DNA from: Anastatus disparis
Lineage: Eukaryota > Arthropoda > Insecta > Hymenoptera > Eupelmidae
Assembly: GCA_017163975.1 (NCBI GenBank)
Contig: JAFFSR010000009.1
Span: 2,480,001-2,544,000 of the forward strand
Reading direction: 5' to 3'
DNA: 64,000 bases
Shown here: positions 58,128 through 64,000 of the stretch, in pieces
Numbering within the stretch: position 1 is the first letter of the stretch
Layout: each line of letters starts with the position of its first letter
Translations under genes and position numbers: made by a program
Notes under the pieces: generated by a model
Seen by the model: the letters and a program-made list of their open reading frames with translations, nothing else
Database searches by the model: none
Told to the model about the DNA's origin: nothing

Positions 58128-58327
58128 ACTATTTAAATAGTGACCAAAGTTAATGACCAAAGATTTGAATTAAACGACCCACTAATAATATCAAATAATA
58201 GAATCAGTATTTTTTATCTACCGGTGATAATGCAATTTAACAACTTGTAACTAAAAGTTTATAAATATTAAAAGATTACTATAGGTAACAAACAATACAT
58301 AAAGTAATCTTGAAAAATTTAGTCATC

Positions 58328-58484
58328 TTAAGGCGACTACGGAAGTTCGGTTGAATTTCATTTTGTAGTTTACAAATTACTCTTTCAGTTTCTAAAATTA
58401 AAAAATCTGAAAAATTTTACATATTGAAAGAGTAATTTGTTAACTCAAAAATAAAATCTAACCTAAAATCCAAAGTCGCCTTAA
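58328..58484. mobile_element. T5 small TTAA hairpin element
   Basis: Starts TTAAGGCGACTACGGAAGTT and ends AAAGTCGCCTTAA. The inner stem is ACAAATTACTCTTTCA against TGAAAGAGTAATTTGT. 157 bp, no ORF. Confidence 0.7.
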
Positions 58485-58722
58485 TATTTTCTATTGTAAA
58501 TAACATGATAAAATATTATTACATCTTCTTTACTCAGACTGTTACGAACAATAAAATTCGCTCTCTTATAGCTCTCTCCCGTAAGCTAATGATAACAGAG
58601 GGAAAGAATGCATACGAACATTGTAACGTATAAGATGGGAAGTAGAAATAAATACAAATATTTAAAAAATAATCTTAATTTTATAAATTAGACCGAATTT
58701 GCACAAAACCAATTTAGTTTTT

Positions 58723-59842
58723 ATAACGATACAAAAGACCTAAGTGACACTTTATTACATGGCCGGAGTTATCGCTCGAGCGCAGCGAGGGCCGTGTAAT
58801 GAAATTCCACTAAGGTCACGAGTACCGTATATTATTTTGTAGCACGTGAGACATAAATCCGCCAAATTAAGTCTGTACTCTTCAAAATCAGTAATAAACG
58901 AAAACTATAATTCTTATATAAGAATTATAATTCAAAAAATAAAAGCAAAAACTATAAAAAATCAAATACTACGCATCCTGTGAATGATAAATAAAAAAAA
59001 AACGAAAACTATAAATAAACTGAAACTAAACACTCCATGAATAATAGATCGAAAAAGAAAAAAAAGACTATAATTTGAAAAATACACTTAAAATGGGTAA
59101 TGATAATTAATTTTTATAAATAAAATTGATATTATGTTATAGTAAATTATTAAACGGGTGTGTAAAGGCTTTATTTACGAAATGAGAAGTTTATAGCCCG
59201 AGCTGGAGGCGAGGGCTGTAACGAGTTTCGTAAAAAAGTCTTTACACATCAGTTTCATAATATATTTTATACCACGAGAGCCAAATAATCATATTAAAGT
59301 TATGATTTTGAGGTTAGAGTGGTATAAAATTGTTTGTTGAAATCATCTTCTATGAAGTTATGAATTTAAATTTTGTTTCACGTATGAATTAGCGTCGTAA
59401 GAGCGGTGAGGAGGTAACTTGTATATAGTATAGCAATAGCAATCGTGCGTATGGGGTTCCCCAGAGCATTTTATAATACAACGCCGAAATGATTATACTT
59501 CTTCGCTTTGCATGTTACGCTACTATCAATTTTAGTTTTACTCGTATTTTACTTGCTTATAATTGTTGTTTAATTTTAAAATTATTAATATAAATGAGCT
59601 GCAATAATCTACACCTTATAATTATTAATGAAAATTCTATAAAATAATCAAGATATCAAATTATTATACTGACGATCCTTGTTGATCAAGTGTTAAGGCA
59701 CATCTAAATTTAGTCTTTTTTTATTGTATAAAAAAGTTAAAATTTTTTCACAGTTCTTTTTTTTTAGTGTTAAAAAATAGGCTATTTTTGTCTCGGGAAA
59801 GCGTGTCAAAAATGCGAATTTATTTCACGCAGTGCTATAAAT
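58723..59842 (+). mobile_element. Family E element, diverged copy E3, with G1 inside
   Basis: Hairpin module 58723-58838: stem GACCTAAGTGACACTTTATT against its complement near AATGAAATTCCACTAAGGTC, apex CTCGAGCGCAGCGAGGGCC, right tag CGTATATTATTTT. Body TIR GTAGCACGTGAGACATAAAT against TTTATTTCACGCAGTGCTAT. The stem sequence differs from E1 and E2 although the bodies are related. Confidence 0.65.
59140..59330 (+). mobile_element. Family G bipartite element G1, nested in E3
   Basis: Hairpin 59150-59270 pairs GTGTGTAAAGGCTTTATTTA and following bases with TTTCGTAAAAAAGTCTTTAC, apex GCCCGAGCTGGAGGCGAGGGC. A tiny body follows with TIR TTTTATACCACGAGAGCC against TTAGAGTGGTATAAAA (59273-59330). Flanks before and after match continuous sequence in E1, so G1 is an insertion. 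Confidence 0.65.
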
Positions 59843-61068
59843 CTTATTTAGAAATATAAAATATCAATTCTACTATCGAAATAGAGATTATCAAACTCAA
59901 AACAATCAATCTCAAAGAACTACGTCTATATCTACGACTAATATAATATTCGAATATCTTGGGAACTAAGCTAAAGAGATTTTAAATAATATTCTAAGTT
60001 ACTTGTACAAAACTGCTTTATTGTAAAGCTAACGTATGTTTCTTTTAAAAAAATATAATGTTTAGTTAAAAATTATGCTTCATAAGAAAACGATTGAAAA
60101 CGAAAACATATATGAAAAATACTTAAATTAAAACTTCGAGCAACAGAAACTTAAAATAATTTCTTCTACGCACTACTATAATCTTTTTTATTGAATTATT
60201 TTAAAATTATTCTTTATATTATTATCTTAATATAAATACATACACTAATATTATTTTACATACTAAATTCATGATAATTTTCTATATTAAATTCTGTTCT
60301 ATCCGTAAGAAACATATATCGATTGCAAAGTGAAAGAGTGCCAAAGTTTTCTATGTGAAAACGTATCTACATACTATCTACTTGTTGTGTTAACCGAGAT
60401 TCAACATGAATCGTCATGCGCTCTCAACGATCAATCCATGAAACCCTTGTGCAACAACAATCCCTTACTCCTCTCAACTCTTCTATTCTAACGTTTTTCA
60501 GGTCTTAACTATAGAGGCTTGCACGCTTGTCAATTGATATTGAACAAGACTCGGAAAGAAAAAATAAGAGTTCATTTTGCTTCGAGTGGCAATATAAGCA
60601 TTGTCTGCACTGATCATTATGTACGTAATGTACATATAGTTTGAAATTTCCGTTCGCATTGCTTGTTTGAACGTTACCTTTTTAGACCTTTTTTTTTACT
60701 TTTCAGCAACTTTGAAATAGGAACTAAGGGAAATGATGTAGGTGCGTATACATGAAAGGAAAAAGGCTTTTATAAGAGTTTTCATGTATGATTTCATACA
60801 TAAGCGTACTAAACAAGTGCTTAAGAGCTTGCATACATCCTGCGCGATATATATCTATGCTTGTAGCATCGCTATAGAAACACCGTGTTTCGTTTTGAGC
60901 TGTATTCTACCAAGTTGCAAGTGTAAATATTGCTTCACTATTAAATGCCTGAGCTTTGAGCTTTCGTTTTTATAGTTCGTACGTTAGGCCTGTCCTTATA
61001 TAGAGAAAACAGATAAAAATGATTTTTCTTTTTTCAGACTTCTTTTACATGAGAAATATATTTTATAG
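59843..61068. other. AT-rich spacer, no gene seen
   Basis: Short open frames only, none with recognisable motifs. No repeats recognised. Confidence 0.5.
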
Positions 61069-61906
61069 CACTGCGTGATTTAAATCCGCGCTTAAATCCC
61101 GCTGAGCCGAGAGTTAAACGATAAATTTTTACGCTGTTCGATAATGAATATAACGCTGAATTCACTTAAATCACGCACTTATAATAAGCGATATTTTGAT
61201 ATCTGGATTATTTTCAAGAGTTTATTCATCGATAATAATAAGGTGTAGATTATTGCAACTCTTTTATATCGATATTTTTCAAAATAAATAACAATTATAA
61301 GCGTGTTAAATACGTGTAAAACCAAAGTTAATATCAGTGTAACATGTGAAGCAAAGAGGTAGTCATTTCGACGCTCTAAGACTCCGTCGCGTCTGTGATT
61401 CCCCTAAACGCAACTGCTAATACAATACATAAGTTACCAATTGTTGCTCCTACAGCCCTAATACATATATGAAAGGAAATTTAGATTTTTATTATTACAG
61501 AATTAATTTCAACAGTTAGACATAATGTTATTTCATGTTTTATATATATTTTTTAGTTTTTTTCTATTTATTATTCGCGAAGTGCTTAGATTTTGCTTTT
61601 TTGCAGTTTTCGCTTTTCTTTCACGATTTATCATTCGTAGAATGCCTAGTTTTGCTGGTAAATAGAATTCGTTTTTTTAATGAATTATCATTAGTGGAGT
61701 GCATAGCCTTTGTTTATTATTGAATTTTGAGAGTATAGATGTAGTGTGGCGGATTTAAATCACTCGAGCTATAAAATAGTATACGATACTCGCGACTTAA
61801 ATTCACCAATTATTACACGGCGCTTAGGACCCTCGCTGACGCTCGGGCCCTAACTTCGCCGTATAATAATAGGTGATTTAAGTCCCCCGTATTGTAATAT
61901 ACTATT
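61069..61906 (-). mobile_element. Family E element, inverted copy E2
   Basis: Reverse complement of E1 over its full length: TTTTATAGCACTGCGTGATT at the start, then the body, then TIR AATCACTCGAGCTATAAAA and the hairpin module 61774-61906 with apex CCCTCGCTGACGCTCGGGCC. It ends ATTGTAATATACTATTAT. Identity to E1 is visibly high. Confidence 0.8.
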
Positions 61907-62069
61907 ATATATCTTCTACATAAATACTAAACTTCTTGGCTTCTGCACGTTTTAAGTTTCATAAATAAATTAATATATTAACTGACAACAGCAATATAAG
62001 CTTTTTAAGAATTATTGAGATTTATTTTTAAAAAATTTTTTAAATAATAATTAAGTTTCATATAGTTCT

Positions 62070-62160
62070 TAAGAATTAATAGCTAGAAGCTTAAAACTTT
62101 TTTTAAATGGTAGCTGAGCTAAAATCTTTTCGAAATAGTAGTCATAGCATAAATAGTAGA
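62070..62160 (+). mobile_element. M2 fragment
   Basis: AATTAATAGCTAGAAGCTTA, then AAATGGTAGCTGAGCTAAAA and TCGAAATAGTAGTCATAGCA match the inner left arm of M2. Confidence 0.5.
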
Positions 62161-62164
62161 TTTT

Positions 62165-62253
62165 CTTACAAGGAGATAAAATGAAACTTCCGCACGTACG
62201 TATTCATGACGGTCGAGGCGTCAACCGAGACATTTCATCTCCTTGCAAGTAAT
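62165..62253. repeat. Small TIR hairpin
   Basis: CTTACAAGGAGATAAAATGA pairs with CATTTCATCTCCTTGCAAG. The centre is GC-rich (ACGGTCGAGGCGTCAACCG). The ends resemble M2 ends. Confidence 0.6.
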
Positions 62254-62329
62254 AATGCTTTTCTTTATCTTTAGGCGAAACCACGTTACATAAATTAACA
62301 ATTAATTATTTGCTTTTTTTTTGTTTTTG

Positions 62330-62430
62330 CGCGTGTATGCGTTGTTCATTCCTGACGTCCAGCATTTGCCGTGCGAGTGAAACGAGTGCGAGCTGGCTGG
62401 GGACGGCAGGAATGAAAAACACATGCACAA
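62330..62430. repeat. Hairpin with GTGCGAGTGAAACGAGTGCG loop
   Basis: Arms GTGTATGCGTTGTTCATTCC and GGAATGAAAAACACATGCAC pair imperfectly. The inner part has GTCCAGC and GCTGG pairing around a loop with CGAGTGAAACGAG, like a relaxed version of the CGAG-n-CGAG apex seen elsewhere. Confidence 0.6.
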
Positions 62431-62709
62431 ACCTAAATCACGGGAAAAAGAAATAATTAATACGAAAAAAAGTATGTAAAAGAAGAACAACATACACAAG
62501 CCTCTTTTATTCACAAGAGAGAGAAACACAAACACGTGCACAAGAATCCTCTTTTATTCACGAGAAAGAGAGAGAGAGAGAAAAACACATAAAAACATAC
62601 ATAACGTGTGTACACTTTTTATAACACTACACTATTTATAAGATAAGATTTTAAAGTTTATTATCATATTTTGTTAGAATACAATTCGTATAAATTTATA
62701 AACGCAACG

Positions 62710-63147
62710 TACACTTGGTGGAAAGGATATTTTTTCGAATGTGTACCTCAAATGTCAGCACTGCGTATTTTACCACAGACGTAAGAGAACTTCTAATCAT
62801 GCATTGGGTTTCGCATCATGATGATTTTGTTTTTTCATATAGATTATTAATGCAAAATTCAAATGATAACAATTAAAATTTTATTACAAAGATAATTTAA
62901 ATTAATAATATAAGATTCTATATGATTATTGAACTGAGAAATAAAAATTTTTTTTCATAAAATTATAATTCAGTTCATGAAAAAAGAAAGTAATATTGTT
63001 TGTTTACTAAACTTATGTCATTAAGTAATAAGTAATGGTGATGCGAAATTTGTTCCATAATTTGGAATTGTTTTATGTCTGTGGTAAAATATGCGATGTT
63101 GCCATTTAAAGTTAACATTCGGAATAATATCCTTTCAACCAAGTGTA
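62710..63147. mobile_element. TIR element flanked by TA
   Basis: Ends TACACTTGGTGGAAAGGATA and TATCCTTTCAACCAAGTGTA. Inverted similarity extends about 80 bp inward (TATTTTACCACAGACGTAA against TTATGTCTGTGGTAAAATA, and more loosely beyond). TA at both borders fits a Tc1/mariner-type target duplication, an inference. The ORF at the right end reads through the TIR and is not a gene. Confidence 0.7.
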
Positions 63148-63404
63148 CATAGTATCGTCTGTCATTTTTTTTGTTATGAGAGAGACAAAGACAGAATACA
63201 ATCGTTGGGTTCATAAACACGAGCCTACGGCTTTTAGCAATGGTTTTGCTTAGGTCAAGTCTATGTTTCTCTTCGAGAGATCGTTTAACGTGAGGCACGG
63301 AAGTCGCCGATAGGAGGCGCGAGATTAATTTTAACTGTAGCTAAAAGTGCTACTTTTTCTAGTGCAAGGGTCGGCGGAACTGCGTGGTTTCGTTTAAAGG
63401 ATAG

Positions 63405-63562
63405 AGAAAAAAATATTATTTTTTCCCAAAGTTATAGCGTAATAAAGATTGGACCTGAATTTTCTTTTTAAAACATCAATTAATAATATTAGCTAAAATT
63501 GGATTCAATCTTTATAACGCTATAACTTTGGGGAAAAAATATTTTTATATGCTACAACTACT
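63405..63562. mobile_element. M2 central fragment
   Basis: TTTTTTCCCAAAGTTATAGC with GTAATAAAGATTGGACC, and its complement 60 bases later, match the M2 centre. Outer arms are absent. Confidence 0.65.
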
Positions 63563-64000
63563 AGGGTAAGTGTGCCAGTTATCGTTGCCCCCCCGACTAC
63601 CGTGCTTCTTCGATATTTTAATACATTAAGATAGGTTTAAGCCTTAATCAATAACACAAAAAAATTTTTTTAATATTTTTGAAGTATAATTTAACTATTA
63701 GAAAAATAAAAATTTAATTTATCGACGTTTTATATTGTATAAATAATGTTTGAAATTTTTGTAACGTGATTTATGCGTTTTTAGTGCGCGCGTTATCAAA
63801 AAGCTTAAGGATTGCATGTTTAATTCAGTCATTTAAAGTATTAAAAAATGTATATTAATAATATGTATATGCATTTTACTATAATAAAATACTTACAAAT
63901 TTCGAAAAAACTTACAATTTGTGTTTTTAAATTATTTTTTATTATTTATTTATAAAATATAGTAACTGGAACAGATTTAAGCATATGATTCAATTATCGT
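63563..64000. other. AT-rich end of window, no gene seen
   Basis: No supported feature. Confidence 0.5.

Overview
The window looks like intergenic DNA from a eukaryote, most likely an insect or other arthropod. It is very AT-rich, full of (TA)n, (GA)n and (CA)n microsatellites, and holds a decayed CR1/L2-like non-LTR retrotransposon, tRNA-like and 5S-rRNA-derived SINE-like sequences, and dozens of palindromic non-autonomous elements. Species assignment is inference. I find no intact host gene; almost every open reading frame falls in repeats or low-complexity DNA. The only convincing protein remnant is a frameshifted reverse-transcriptase C-terminus on the minus strand at about 51.85-52.94 kb. 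A much weaker decayed coding stretch lies at 0.53-0.94 kb (-).

The dominant content is a set of repeat families that I label locally. (1) Bipartite hairpin-TIR elements A, B, C, D, E, G and possibly F carry a hairpin module bracketed by AAATAGTAYATTA-like and TATACTATTT-like tags. The apex carries a CCGAG-n-CGAGG motif, and the module abuts a body with its own terminal inverted repeats. Stem sequences differ completely between families while tags, apex and layout are kept. This is the best candidate here for an undescribed system. (2) TTAA-bounded palindromic elements of about 0.16-0.6 kb form families T1-T5 and M3. (3) The palindromic family M2 ends in CTCTCCTWGT. (4) Large foldbacks lie at 22.93-23.58 kb (arms of 29-bp tandem repeats), 25.89-27.11 kb (GACGTC-rich), 39.11-40.91 kb (arms of about 750 bp) and 44.81-47.36 kb (2.5 kb, with nested insertions). 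(5) Extremely clean hairpins lie at 13.53-13.69 kb and 29.74-29.99 kb. (6) Two related larger elements, S and R, share a terminal sequence; S carries about eight units of roughly 163 bp, and R is split by the non-LTR element.

Region by region: 0-9 kb holds A1, A2, F, E1, P1 and G2. 9-16 kb holds the S array, F, hairpins N1/N2 and a tRNA-like sequence. 19-30 kb is a dense nest of T2, T3 with an inserted 5S-derived SINE, A3, foldbacks, T1, minisatellites, P2 and N3. 30-41 kb holds B, C, SINE-like sequences and a giant foldback. 41-48 kb holds M3, the nested D palindrome and A4 inside P3. 49-59 kb holds S/R plus the non-LTR element, M2, M3, T2 and T5. 58-64 kb holds E3 with a nested G, E2 in inverse orientation to E1, and a TA-flanked TIR element. 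Nested insertions give a relative order: R before the non-LTR element before T1/T2; D before T4 and M2; E3 before G1; P3 before A4; T3 before the 5S SINE. All boundaries were read by eye and may be off by several bases.
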